Positions 11,357 to 23,634 of a DNA stretch of 64,000 nt are shown in pieces. Both the position numbers and the translations under genes were made by a program. This stretch comes from Procambarus clarkii (taxonomy: Eukaryota; Arthropoda; Malacostraca; Decapoda; Cambaridae), in the NCBI RefSeq assembly GCF_040958095.1, contig NC_091195.1, positions 28,251,586 to 28,315,585 on the forward strand. Reading direction: 5' to 3'. The stretch's first letter is position 1, and every line of letters begins with the position of its first letter. Below the pieces are notes generated by a model. It worked only from the letters and a program-made list of their open reading frames with translations, ran no database searches and had not been told where the DNA came from.

Positions 11357-12895
11357 TTGGAACTTTTATATGGATCCCCATCCGCACCCCCATTGTTGTT
11401 ATCTAGATACACATATGTGTTTAAGAAGGCCAGCTCCATTTCACTGCTTTCTAATGTAAAATTAAAATTCCCATGAACTCCATTAAAACAGTCAAAAAAA
11501 TTCTGAAGGTCTTGTTCACCTCCCTCGCTGTCATGCCAAAAACGTTATTGCTGTATCTGCAGTAGATACAGTGGTTGTGGGGTAGTAGAGGGGTTGTGGG
11601 GGCGTGCTGTTCTCTGAGCTCTTCCAACACGTACTCTCTGTACGCAAGTTTCCACCACTGAGATGCTGGTGCTTCCGTCTACTGCTGTGCTTGTGATTTG
11701 CCTGTAAGCCCTCCCACTGAAATGTAGCAACGTGTCTCTCATTATGTGTAATATACATTCTTCTAGCAGGGCTCTGGGTGGTGGTCTCCTGTCTGATGCC
11801 TCCTGCAGTTCTACTTGGATTTGTCCCTTGAGTGTCGAAAAAGGTCGCAATCTACCGTGCCTCTCTGGGGAATGCTGGGGTACAAGGACACCCTGTCCAG
11901 AGGATGAAGGTCTGCCCCTAATGGAATAGGTTCCCTGTGGTTTTGTGATCTGGCCAGAAAGTCCATAACATCCTTCAGGCGTTCCAGCAAGAGACCCAAA
12001 AGGTCGCGAAGAGTGCCATGTGTATCAGATCTACGGGCCACGTTGACGCCCCACAGCCACTCAGTATGGACCTTCCTGACCATGTGTGCATCTGGATTTA
12101 ATGATTTATGTATTTTTGGCAGGACGTATGGTGGCGGTATTGCGTGTGAAAATGTTATGAATGCATCCCTGGCCGCTGCTGTGAGGAGTCCCTCTGTACC
12201 GTTTGTGTTGGAGTATACTGTCAGTACCGAGTTCCGACTTCTTTCCTTGTGCGTTTCCCACTGCCTCTCCTAGAATTGTATCAGATGGTTTGTGGGAGCA
12301 TCTAGTTGGCGGAGGCCTTCCCGCCTGTAGTTCTCCGTTCCCCATACTGCCATTGTCGCCCCTTTGTCGGTTACTTTAATCACTATGTCCGTCCTATTGT
12401 TTAGTTCCATAAGGGCATCCCACTCTATCTTTGTAGGATTTTGCCCGACTACAGAGCAGGGTTTCTCCCCAACCTCTCCTCTTAAAAAAACGTCGCTTTT
12501 GGCCGTTTGCCCGTATGGCCAAAAGTGGACGTAATTTGAAAATGAAAAAAAATTAAAATAAATTTGAGATTTTTTTTTCAACACCAGTAAGATAAGGGTC
12601 CTCTGATAGGTTAGGTGGGCAGGAAATTCGCATAAGTTTCAATACATTATGAAAAACGTTAATTGAAAGTTTCCTCTCCTAACCTTTTCGAGTAAGCCGG
12701 ACGACTCAAACAGTAACCAGGACAGTATGTCACTTTCGTGAGCTGATTTCATTTCAAATGACGTCCACTTTTGGTCATAGCGCGCATACGAGCCAAAAGT
12801 GTTATTTTTAAGAGGACGGGTTGTTCTCCCAGGCCAATTTTGAGTTTGTGTAGCTGTTTGTGTAGTTCCGTGTGCTAGACTGTCCTCATGTACAC
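11357..12895 (-). pseudogene. Penelope-like element reverse transcriptase, decayed
   Basis: On the minus strand, across several frames, the order is ELHKQLHKLK-like (about 12890-12830), DIVIKVTDKGATMAVW (12400-12350), YVLPKIHK-like (about 12125), then a LDRVSLYPSIPQRG-type block (about 11890) and a C-terminal FNFTLE..MELAFLNTYV-type block (about 11480-11410). The DIVIK..DKG and LPKIHK motifs are characteristic of Penelope-like RTs rather than LINEs. At least three frameshifts and a 338-bp MITE break it. No GIY-YIG endonuclease was found. Confidence 0.65.
12478..12815. mobile_element. MITE with inverted repeats of about 66 bp
   Basis: The left end reads CCTCTTAAAAA and the right end TTTTTAAGAGG. 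About 66 bp at each end are near-perfect reverse complements, including CCAAAAGTGGACGT on the left. The 338-bp block has no coding capacity and interrupts the Penelope-like RT. A TTAA sits 4 bp inside each end, so piggyBac-type targeting is possible, but no clean target duplication outside the ends is seen. Confidence 0.7.
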
Positions 12896-13103
12896 CTTGC
12901 TCATCTATGCCTCTTGAAGCTGCAGTATAGTATAATTATTGTTATGGTCACACACCTGTAAACATCTTATACGTACCAACACACTTGGTCCACAGAGGGA
13001 CACAAAGTCACTGTACAATATATACGAATTTACTAGAAATAAATATTTATATTTATTTACAAGGTTTTCATAACCTGTTTTCTATACATTGGGGAAGTAG
13101 TAT
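12896..13103. other. AT-rich spacer
   Basis: No gene or repeat family recognised between the Penelope-like remnant and the 16-bp array. Confidence 0.4.
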
Positions 13104-16100
13104 CAGTGACCAGGCTACGCAGTGACCAGGCTACGCAGTGACCAGGCTACTCAGTGACCAGGCTACGCAGTGACCAGGCGACGCAGTGACCAGGCTACGC
13201 AGTGACCAGGCTACGCAGTGACCAGGCTACGCAGTGACCAGGCTATGCAGTGACCAGGCTACGCAGTGACCAGGCTACGCAGTGACCAGGCTACGCAGTG
13301 ACCAGGCTACTTAGTGACCAGGCTACTCAGTGACCAGGCTACGCAGTGACCAGGCTACGCAGTGACCAGGCTACTCAGTGACCAGGCTACGCAGTGACCA
13401 GGCTACGCAGTGACCAGGCTACGCAGTGACCAGGCTACTCAGTGACCAGGCTACGCAGTGACCAGGCTACTCAGTGACCAGGCTATGCAGTGACCAGGCT
13501 ACTCAGTGACCAGGCTACGCAGTGACCAGGCTACTCAGTGACCAGGCTACTCAGTGACCAGGCTACTCAGTGACCAGGCTACGCAGTGACCAGGCTACTC
13601 AGTGACCAGGCTACTCAGTGACCAGGCTACTCAGTGACCAGGCTATGCAGTGACCAGGCTACTCAGTGACCAGGCTACTCAGTGACCAGGCTACTCAGTG
13701 ACCAGGCTACTCAGTGACCAGGCTACTCAGTGACCAGGCTACGCAGTGACCAGGCTACTCAGTGACCAGGCTACTCAGTGACCAGGCTACTCAGTGACCA
13801 GGCTACTGCAGTGACCAGGCTACTCAGTGACCAGGCTACTCAGTGACCAGGCTACTCAGTGACCAGGCTACTCAGTGACCAGGCTACGCAGTGACCAGGC
13901 TACTCAGTGACCAGGCTACTCAGTGACCAGGCTACTCAGTGACCAGGCTACTCAGTGACCAGGCTACTCAGTGACCAGGCTACTCAGTGACCAGGCTACG
14001 CAGTGACCAGGCTACTCAGTGACCAGGCTACTCAGTGACCAGGCTACTCAGTGACCAGGCTACTCAGTGACCAGGCTACTCAGTGACCAGGCTACTCAGT
14101 GACCAGGCTACTCAGTGACCAGGCTACTCAGTGACCAGGCTACTCAGTGACCAGGCTACTCAGTGACCAGGCTACTCAGTGACCAGGCTACTCAGTGACC
14201 AGGCTACTCAGTGACCAGGCTACTCAGTGACCAGGCTACTCAGTGACCAGGCTACTCAGTGACCAGGCTACTCAGTGACCAGGCTACTCAGTGACCAGGC
14301 TACTCAGTGACCAGGCTACTCAGTGACCAGGCTACTCAGTGACCAGGCTACTCAGTGACCAGGCTACTCAGTGACCAGGCTACTCAGTGACCAGGCTACT
14401 CAGTGACCAGGCTACTCAGTGACCAGGCTACTCAGTGACCAGGCTACGCAGTGACCAGGCTACTCAGTGACCAGGCTACTCAGTGACCAGGCTACTCAGT
14501 GACCAGGCTACTCAGTGACCAGGCTACTCAGTGACCAGGCTACTCAGTGACCAGGCTACTCAGTGACCAGGCTACCCAGTGACCAGGCTACTCAGTGACC
14601 AGGCTACTCAGTGACCAGGCTACTCAGTGACCAGGCTACTCAGTGACCAGGCTACCCAGTGACCAGGCTACCCAGTGACCAGGCTACTCAGTGACCAGGC
14701 TACTCAGTGACCAGGCTACTCAGTGACCAGGCTACTCAGTGACCAGGCTACTCAGTGACCAGGCTACTCAGTGACCAGGCTACTCAGTGACCAGGCTACT
14801 CAGTGACCAGGCTACTCAGTGACCAGGCTACTCAGTGACCAGGCTACTCAGTGACCAGGCTACTCAGTGACCAGGCTACTCAGTGACCAGGCTACTCAGT
14901 GACCAGGCTACTCAGTGACCAGGCTACTCAGTGACCAGGCTACTCAGTGACCAGGCTACTCAGTGACCAGGCTACTCAGTGACCAGGCTACTCAGTGACC
15001 AGGCTACTCAGTGACCAGGCTACTCAGTGACCAGGCTACCCAGTGACCAGGCTACTCAGTGACCAGGCTACTCAGTGACCAGGCTACTCAGTGACCAGGC
15101 TACTCAGTGACCAGGCTACTCAGTGACCAGGCTACCCAGTGACCAGGCTACCCAGTGACCAGGCTACTCAGTGACCAGGCTACTCAGTGACCAGGCTACT
15201 CAGTGACCAGGCTACTCAGTGACCAGGCTACCCAGTGACCAGGCTACCCAGTGACCAGGCTACTCAGTGACCAGGCTACTCAGTGACCAGGCTACTCAGT
15301 GACCAGGCTACTCAGTGACCAGGCTACCCAGTGACCAGGCTACCCAGTGACCAGGCTACTCAGTGACCAGGCTACTCAGTGACCAGGCTACTCAGTGACC
15401 AGGCTACCCAGTGACCAGGCTACCCAGTGACCAGGCTACCCAGTGACCAGGCTACTCAGTGACCAGGCTACCCAGTGACCAGGCTACTCAGTGACCAGGC
15501 TACTCAGTGACCAGGCTACCCAGTGACCAGGCTACCCAGTGACCAGGCTACCCAGTGACCAGGCTACCCAGTGACCAGGCTACCAGTGACCAGGCTACTC
15601 AGTGACCAGGCTACTCAGTGACCAGGCTACTCAGTGACCAGGCTACTCAGTGACCAGGCTACTCAGTGACCAGGCTACTCAGTGACCAGGCTACTCAGTG
15701 ACCAGGCTACTCAGTGACCAGGCTACTCAGTGACCAGGCTACTCAGTGACCAGGCTACTCAGTGACCAGGCTACTCAGTGACCAGGCTACTCAGTGACCA
15801 GGCTACTCAGTGACCAGGCTACTCAGTGACCAGGCTACTCAGTGACCAGGCTACTCATGTGACCAGGCTACTCAGTGACCAGGCTACTCAGTGACCAGGC
15901 TACTCAGTGACCAGGCTACTCTGTGACCAGGCTACTCAGTGACCAGGCTACTCAGTGACCAGGCTACTCAGTGACCAGGCTACTCTGTGACCAGGCTACC
16001 CAGTGACCAGGCTACTCAGTGACCAGGCTACTCAGTGACCAGGCTTACTCAGTGACCAGGCTACTCTGTGACCAGGCTACTCAGTGACCAGGCTACTCAG

Positions 16101-16839
16101 TGACCAGGCTACTCAGTGACCAGGCTACTCAGTGACCAGGCTACTCAGTGACCAGGCTACGCAGTGACCAGGCTACTCAGTGACCAGGCTACTCAGTGAC
16201 CAGGCTACTCTGTGACCAGGCTACCCAGTGACCAGGCTACTCAGTGACCAGGCTACTCAGTGACCAGGCTACTCAGTGACCAGGCTACTCTGTGACCAGG
16301 CTACCCAGTGACCAGGCTACTCAGTGACCAGGCTACTCAGTGACCAGGCTACTCAGTGACCAGGCTACTCAGTGACCAGGCTACCCAGTGACCAGGCTAC
16401 TCAGTGACCAGGCTACTCAGTGACCAGGCTACTCAGTGACCAGGCTACTCAGTGACCAGGCTACTCAGTGACCAGGCTGCCCAGTGACCAGGCTACCCAG
16501 TGACCAGGCTACCCAGTGACCAGGCTACTCAGTGACCAGGCTACTCAGTGACCAGGCTACTCAGTGACCAGGCTACTCAGTGACCAGGCTACCCAGTGAC
16601 CAGGCTACTCAGTGACCAGGCTACTCAGTGACCAGGCTACTCAGTGACCAGGCTACTCAGTGACCAGGCTACTCAGTGACCAGGCTACCCAGTGACCAGG
16701 CTACTCAGTGACCAGGCTACCCAGTGACCAGGCTACTCAGTGACCAGGCTACTCAGTGACCAGGCTACTCAGTGACCAGGCTACTCAGTGACCAGGCTAC
16801 TCAGTGACCAGGCTACTCAGTGACCAGGCTACTCAGTGA
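13104..16839. repeat. 16-bp minisatellite array, about 233 copies
   Basis: The unit is CAGTGACCAGGCTACT with variants at the last bases. Variants are not evenly spread: ...TACG units dominate 13.1-13.4 kb, ...TACT fills most of the middle, ...TACC clusters around 15.1-15.6 kb and again from about 16.2 kb, and CTGTGACC units appear only from about 15.9 kb. Rare indels occur near 13808, 15587, 15858 and 16046. Because 16 is not a multiple of 3 and the unit contains TGA, no frame stays open. Confidence 0.97.
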
Positions 16840-17330
16840 GCGAAACATTTTGTGTAAGTCTTTACATAAAATTCTAAAATAAATAAGTGTGGGTTTTTAA
16901 CCTATGTTATTATGTTTGTGAGAAGATATTACCATTACTTATTATTATTAATATACACATATACAAAATAAAAATAGAAATAAAAAACAAATCAGGCACT
17001 CACCGAACTCTACATTACTCAACACAACAGAGATTGGATCCAGCTGTCATCGGGAGTGGACGTGTCCGTTCGGCCACTCCGACAACATATCACTGCCTGT
17101 CCACAAGCCTTCCGTCTGGGACCAGCCATCTGGTATCATGCTTCAGAAGGTGAAGTACTCCAAGATCCAGACAATATCTTGTTTTGAAGGAAACAATTCC
17201 GATTTCGTCTACAATTGACAGAGAAACAACGTTGTTGATTACCTGCTGCCCACCTGACTGGTACTCTGCGCAACCCAGTACGCAGGCGACCCAAACTCTC
17301 GTACCGCATTTTTTTTTTTTTTTGAGGACC
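16840..17330. other. Spacer between array and LINE-D
   Basis: AT-rich, with a T run near 17311. No gene recognised. Confidence 0.4.
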
Positions 17331-17596
17331 GTATCACTGACCAGGTCACTTAGAGTCCTACCCTGAAGGGTGAGGCGATATCCCGCGGGCATTGCCACAA
17401 GGGGGCACCTTAGAAGGTGTACTGTGCCTGACAGGGAAAGGTAGATCAAACAGCTCATTTAGGTGTTAGGTATCCCTGATTCCACCTGGAGGAATCATTC
17501 TACGACCTCCGTTGGAGGAGAATGAATATCTCCAGGCCTAGGCGTGTCTCAGGCATTAGGTAGGGCAGTGATTCGGTCCTTACTATGTGGAGAGTC
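17331..17596 (+). mobile_element. LINE-D 5' UTR
   Basis: GC-richer leader directly before the LINE-D ORF1 ATG. It is assigned by position only, and its true start is not defined. Confidence 0.4.
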
Positions 17597-19611
17597 ATGG
17601 GGAAGGCTAAGAGAAAGAGGAAATGAAGGCAGCTTTCAGACGAGGAGGGACGGTGGACTGATGTGCAGCAGGCACCGAAGAAAACTGCTATCGAGGCTTC
17701 ACCACTTGCTTCTACCAGCACGGCAGCAGACGCAATGGACCTAGAGAGGACAGCATCAGTCTCACACCAGACAGTGTCAGACAATGTACCTCTCTCCACA
17801 GCACAGCCACAGGACAACAGTATGAGACAGGAGAGGACACCACCAGTCTCACACCAGCCAGTGTCAGACACTGTACCTCTCTCCACAGCACAGCCACAGG
17901 ACAACAGTATGAGACAGGAGAGGACACCACCAGTCTCACACCAGACAGTGTCAGACACTGTACCTCTCTCCACAGCCCAGCCACAGGACAACAGTATGAG
18001 ACAGGAGAGGACACCACCAGTCTCACACCAGCCAGTGTCAGACACTGTACCTCTCTCCACAGCACAGCCACAGGACAACAGTATGAGACAGGAGAGGACA
18101 CCACCAGTCTCACACCAGCCAGTGTCAGACAATGTACCTCTCTCCACAGCCCAGCCACAGGACAACAGTATGAGACAGGGGAGGATACCACCAGTCTCAC
18201 ACCAGACATCGCCAGACTCTGCACATCTTCCAAAATTCAAGATAATGCAGACAGACCACTTTCCTACAGCATATGGAGTAGTAACGACAATGGAAAAAGA
18301 ACAACCAGAGCTCAAACTTTCCATTACAGTCAACCTGAAAGGAGAAATAATAATGACACCACAAGACCAACAGACTTCAAATTACTTGGGAAAAGTAAGA
18401 GTCCTGCAAGGAAAACCAGTATGCTTGAAAAAGCTGAACCCTTCTGAAAGATGCACCCGAGTCGTGCTTTTGGGATACCCAATCGACTTTCCCCTGGGTC
18501 CAGTACTGGGACACAAGCAAATCCTGAATACGGAACGATGCCGCATAAAAGTAGACAAGGCAGCGACACGTCAGGTTCTGGTGACCGTCATGGGACATGT
18601 GCCAGAAACATTCAGTCTTGGAAATTGGGGGACATACCGACAGAGACCATACGTCCCAGAACCGCTACGCTGCTTCAGGTGTCAGAAATACGGGCACCAT
18701 CAATCACACTGCACAGGACAGGAGAGATGCGGAGTGTGCAGCCAGAGACATCCAACCAAAGACTGTATAGCCAAACACAAGGTAAACCAGGCCACAACAG
18801 CCAAGTGTCCAAATTGTGGAGGCAAACATCATGCCTGGAGCACAACCTGCTCTGCACGGAAAGAAATAGTGCAGACAGCTCAGGCCAGGATAAACACACA
18901 GACCAGCACCACATACACCAACACCAACGTCTGGAACACTCGTGCACAGCCACAACACACACACACTCTCACAGAGCAAAATTTCCCGAATCTATTAATT
19001 CCAAATCAGAAATACACAAAAATGCTGCAGAAATACAGCAAATGCAAAAGAGCAAAAAACAATTACTTTCGGAATCAACACAACAGATATACAGTTTTAC
19101 CACCGAGGTCCAGCTGAAAAACATCGTGAAGATCATGGCAGAGACCATTATCAATTGTCTACAGGTGACGCAGAACGCCTCACAACAACAGACTCAAGAA
19201 ATCACTTGTGTGATAATGGACAAGATCGTGCAGCAGACTACAGTTACACAAGAAATAGACAGTCTGAGACAAGACGGAGCACAAGAGGACAAACAACGCA
19301 ACATGGACATACAGACTACCAACAACAGTCGGGTAGTCAAGACACCAGAACATCAACATTCACAACAGCAACTGCAAGAAGCAGTGACCACCCAAGATCA
19401 ACAGAATCTTACAACACAAGAGACAGACAACAACAGCCAATGCAGTCTGATATGCAACAACAACAACAAAGACGTATTGAACAGCAGAGATGCAGAGGTT
19501 CCGACAACACAAGAAAGAGCTAAGAGCAATCACTGCTTCATATCAGCTTCCTGCATTGGTCCGAAGGCAGCAAGAACAATTAAAACAAGAGAGGTTGACA
19601 GTCATTCATGA
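17597..19611 (+). pseudogene. LINE-D ORF1 (gag-like, three zinc knuckles)
   Basis: The ATG at 17597 starts MGKAKRKRK, then an in-frame TGA (17624), after which the same frame runs to 19117. The N-terminal part holds about five tandem 87-bp (29-residue) copies with TPPVSHQPVSDTVPLS. The C-terminal part has three knuckles: CFRCQKYGHHQSHC, CGVCSQRHPTKDC and CPNCGGKHHAWSTTC, typical of gag-like ORF1 proteins that bind nucleic acid. A frameshift at about 19000-19090 moves the natural C-terminus (VKIMAETIINCLQV) to another frame, which continues to 19611. One nonsense and one frameshift make it a pseudogene. Confidence 0.75.
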
Positions 19612-19965
19612 GAGCATAGCTATAAATAACGAATGTGAATGTTCCTTCACCAAACAAGAACTAATCAGAGCCATAAAAGGTGGTAAGGACACTGTCCCAG
19701 GTGTTGATAACATTACATACTCAATGATCGCACACGCAGGTCCTGTTGGAGAACAAGGAATATTGGACGTCATCATTGCATCTTGGCAGCAAGGCAAACT
19801 ATCGACCTCTTGGAAGAAAGCAGACATCATACCGATTCCTAAGCCGAAAGAACCTGGCAATTAGAGACCCATTTCATTAACATCATGCATTAGTAAAACT
19901 GCAGAACGGATGGTCTTAAATAGGCTACTGTGGAAGACTGGAGACCTTCATAAACACATATTTGG
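19500..19965 (+). pseudogene. LINE-D RT N-terminus, endonuclease deleted
   Basis: The frame 19490-19864 codes the entry to a LINE RT (FTKQELIRAIKGGKDTVPGV, SWKKADIIPIPKPK), then TAG where a Tyr of NYRPISLTS is expected; the next codons read RPISLTSCISKT. No apurinic-type endonuclease lies between ORF1 and this RT, so an internal deletion has joined them. It ends where LINE-A begins. Confidence 0.65.
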
Positions 19966-20970
19966 CTAAATCCTCTAATCAAATAAATCTCAGAATAAAC
20001 AATACCCAAATTTGTAACAAAGTAGATGGCAAATTCCTATTTGCATTTGTTCTCATTGACCACAAGCTGAATTTCCAGGGACACATTCTAAATATATATT
20101 AAAAAAGTTTCAAAAACTGTTGGCATTCTTTCTAAGATCAGATATTATGTACCCCGCCCTGCCCTGGTGACCATTACTCCCTCATCTACCCATATCTCAA
20201 CTATGGTATTTGTGCTTGGGGTTCTACTACCCAAAATCATTTACGTCCTCTAATTACTCAACACAAAGCTGCTATTAGGACAATATCCAACTCTGGCCCC
20301 AGACATCACTCGGTACCTTTACTGAAATCTCTGAATATGTTAGACATTGTCACTGCACATTCTCTCATGTGTATTATACATATATAAAACGCTGAACTGT
20401 AATGCCAATCCTGACCTCGAAAGCTTCATTGAAGGTTGTAACAGAACCCATGAGCACCACACCAGAAACAAATACAGTTTTGATATTCCTAGAGTACGAC
20501 TTAATCAAACTAGAAATGCTCTACAAATCAAGGGACCCAGAATGTGGAATGACCTTCCCAACCATGTTAAAGACTGTACCTCTCTCAACCAGTTTAAGTT
20601 AAAAACGAAGCTATACCTAATAAATTCCCTGTAACCTACCATACCCCCCTATTGTCAACCATGTCTGTTTTTTTTTTAAACAACGCTGTTTGTCGACCTA
20701 ATTGTATTTGTGCTGCTTTTTCAGCCATGTTCCCCCCCCCCCTCTTTTGTCTTTATTTTTATTTGTTCTCAACACATTTTATTCTTTATACTCAATTAGT
20801 ATTAAGTTTTAGTCATTAATGTTTTTCCTGTCCGAAACGCTTTGGTAATAGTGGCTTTAGGCATTGTATGTACTAGCTCTATCTATAAATCGATAAAATT
20901 TTGGAAAATCTCTTGTATGTATGTACCTTACCTGAATATACATTTATTTATTTATTTATTTATTTATTAT
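19966..20970 (+). mobile_element. LINE-A 3' fragment
   Basis: The + strand carries the LINE-A thumb region with small frameshifts (ISKTVGILSKIRYYVP-like, then the open frame 20347-20634 with RNALQIKGPRMWNDLP and a stop). The LINE-A 3' UTR follows (CCGAAACGCTTTGGTAATAG), ending in a (TTTA)n run at about 20940-20969. It is close in sequence to the copies at 5263-6267 and 37300-39000. Confidence 0.75.
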
Positions 20971-21086
20971 CTAGCAATGGCGCCGGCAGCGAGTCCCTTG
21001 AAGAGCTGACTTTGAATCACAGAAAATTACTCCTCCATTGTTCTTCAGTGCGTTAGTGGCAAGTTGTAGTGCAGCTAATTCTGCAT

Positions 21087-21290
21087 GTGTAATTACCTAA
21101 GTGTAATTACCTAAGTGTAGTTACAGGATGAGAGCTACGCTCGTGGTGTCCCGTCTTCCCAACACTCTTTGTCATATAACGCTTTGAAACTACTGACGGT
21201 CTTGGCCTCCACCACCTTCTCACTTAACTTGTTCCAACCGTCTACCACTCTATTTGCGAAGGTGAAAAACAATCCATCACAAATATCCAA
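21087..21290 (-). mobile_element. LINE-G 3' end
   Basis: Starts with repeats of TAATTACCTAAGTG and matches, inverted, the 3' end of LINE-G at 44880-45075 (ACGCTCGTGGTGTCCCGTCT). The short terminal repeats are a LINE 3'-end habit. Confidence 0.6.
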
Positions 21291-22046
21291 ATTACGGAAC
21301 TATTCACTCTACTCACCATGAGAGTAAGAACAAGACCGGAACGTGAAGATGCCAACATAGAAGACACTGCTCAACATATCACGCCCACTACACCTTATTT
21401 TTTATTATTTTCTACCACAGACGTGGCCACACATTTACAATGCTAACCAGCATATATACATTTTCTTCTGTCCTCCATGGACAGGGTTAGAGATGTGTTA
21501 GACAGGGTTAGACATATAGTTCAAGGGTTTATTGAACACTCAACCACAGAAGGTGATTCGGTGCTTTTAAAATGCTAAGCTAACCTACATACGTAATTAC
21601 ATAGATACACAGATTTACGTATGCCCTACATAAAGTATTAGATGTGTCTTTTACATAGTGTCATTAATGTACATTCACAAAGGTGAAATGTAATTCTGAT
21701 CAGCTTCCATATATGCTTTATACCCATACATATACATACACACACACACATACACATACATATATACACACACACATGCATTCACATACATTTGTCTCAT
21801 TTACCCTGACAGGGTGAGGTAGCTGATAAAGAAACTAGTGTGCAATTAAGCACTTAATCACTGAAGGTGATGAAGGTGCTTTTACAAGCTCAGCCCACTA
21901 CACCTAATGTGTGGAGCTGAGCCAGGCTGAGCCAGTTATTGTGTCTCACACTTGTGATCTGTGTACATATGTTGTCTTTGTATATTCTACGGGCTGCTGC
22001 AGTGCGACCTGTTGACATTTGTACAGACCCATCAGCAAGAGCATTT
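21291..22046. repeat. Unclassified repeat with CA/TA microsatellite
   Basis: Two related blocks (about 21480-21660 and 21800-21910) share GAAGGTGAT/CACTGAAGGTGATG-like text. A (CATA/CA)n microsatellite lies at about 21722-21785. No coding signal. Confidence 0.4.
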
Positions 22047-22500
22047 ACTTATTTATTTATATATAAGAAGGTACATTGGGTTTATGAGGAATACAGAGCA
22101 CTGATGTTTTACATTCTTGTAAAGCCACTAGCACGCATAGCGTTTCGGGCAGGTCCTTAATCTAACAGATAATTTTAAGAAAGTAATTTGTAGCAAAATT
22201 AAAAAAAAATACAGGTACATTGTAAGAGAGTACAACAATACATTGGATGAAAGTATAAAAAATACATTGAATAAGAAATTTGACAGAGATTAGTAGGTAC
22301 ATTAAATTAAATTTAAGGGTTATCAACAGGTACATTGCAGCGTAATTTGAGGATTATTGCAAGGTATAATGCAGTAAACTATGTGTTCAGTATAACAACC
22401 ATGATATAAGATACAGCAATGATTACAATGGTAAAGTTGTATGAACACTAAGTATAGTGTTCATGAGGCCGTAAGTTATTTATAAAGGAATCAACGGTTT
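22047..22500 (-). mobile_element. LINE-C 3' end
   Basis: Matches the LINE-C tail (AAGAAGGTACATTGGGTTTA, then GCGTTTCGGGCAGGTCC) and 3' UTR in reverse orientation. Confidence 0.65.
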
Positions 22501-22527
22501 CAAGCGTGTTGCCTTCAGGAATGCTGG

Positions 22528-22798
22528 GTTTTGAGATTTTTTTTTTTGAGATATATACAAGAGTTGTTACATTCTTGTAGAGCCACAAGTACGCGTAGCG
22601 TTTCGGGCAGGTCCCCGGAATACGATCCCCGCCGCGAAGAATCGTTGTTACATCCAAGTACACATTTTACTGTTGCGTTAAACAGAGGCTACAGTTAAGG
22701 AATTGCGCCCAGTAAATCCTCCCCGGCCAGGATACGAACCCATGACATAGCGCTCGCGGAACGCCAGGCGAGTGTCTTACCACTACACCACGGAGACT
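22528..22798 (-). mobile_element. SINE-1, full length
   Basis: Minus-strand head, body and tail with a T run at its left end. TGCTGGG flanks both sides (about 22521 and 22798), a plausible target-site duplication. Confidence 0.8.
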
Positions 22799-23070
22799 GC
22801 TGGGGGCCACGGAGACTGACTCCGGAGCAAGGGTACGTTGTCCTTGCTTGTTTTGCTGATGGGTGTGTAAGACACTTGTATTTCAGGGAACAGATATAAT
22901 GGAATATCATTGGCTGGTACGTTGTAAACAATAGGAATATTCAGATTAGTGAGATCGGCAACACTTCTACTCACACAGCTCGGATACAGGTTGCCTGCTG
23001 GTGCGTTATGGCAACAATCTCCCGCCAATAAATAGCACTTTGCCATAACTTCTGGCGGGATGTTAAACAC
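22799..23070 (-). CDS. Unrecognised open frame cut by SINE-1
   Basis: The minus-strand frame codes about 85 residues (start at 23070; PPEVMAKCYLLAGDCCHNAP, VYNVPANDIPLYLFPEIQV) with a balanced, protein-like composition unlike the nearby repeats. It enters the SINE at 22798. Beyond the SINE, at 22530-22448, another minus-strand frame (PSIPEGNTLETVDSFINNL) may be its C-terminus, though the frames do not join cleanly. It has no recognised domain. It could be part of an unclassified mobile element or a host exon. Confidence 0.35.
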
Positions 23071-23149
23071 ACAGGGTGAAGTACAATCAGAACTGCCAAT
23101 GTGCTTTAATATACCTACTAATCTCTCTCATCTCATTTTTTTTCTTGCA

Positions 23150-23345
23150 AATGTATCTGTTATCATTTTATAAATTTTGCTGAAAATTTACATTCTTAAA
23201 ATTATCTGTTAGATTAAGGACCTGCCCGAAACGCTGCGCGTACTAGTGGCTTTACAAGAATGGAAACACCATGATATATATCCTCACAAACCCAATGTAC
23301 ATTCTTGTATATATATATAAATCAATAGATAAATAAATAAATAAA
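23150..23345 (+). mobile_element. LINE-C 3' tail fragment
   Basis: Forward copy of the LINE-C tail (AGGACCTGCCCGAAACGCTG, ACAAACCCAATGTACATTC) ending in ATAA repeats. Confidence 0.65.
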
Positions 23346-23634
23346 AGTTATCGTACATGAGGCGGGAGGCGACGCATGCGCAGTAGAGCCTCACACGACT
23401 GCTACCCGTCCCACACGTAGAGGTGAGTACTGGCGCTCCTCTCTAATACAATATTTGCCTTATAATAAGTTGTTCTAGGCTCTTAACAGTGCACGTAGGT
23501 GTTGCAGAGCAGTAATTATTGTGGCCGAGATAATAATTTGCTCTCATAAGTCTGCTACGTCTTGAAATGTTTATTAGGGAAGGCAAATTCCCGCTGGCCG
23601 CCCCTGCCCCCCGGCGGTGTTTATTGTCTTAACT

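Noticed and set aside
17500..18333. Minus-strand 277-codon frame with Cys-rich repeats
   Set aside because: Antisense shadow of the 87-bp repeats in LINE-D ORF1, which has zinc knuckles on the other strand.
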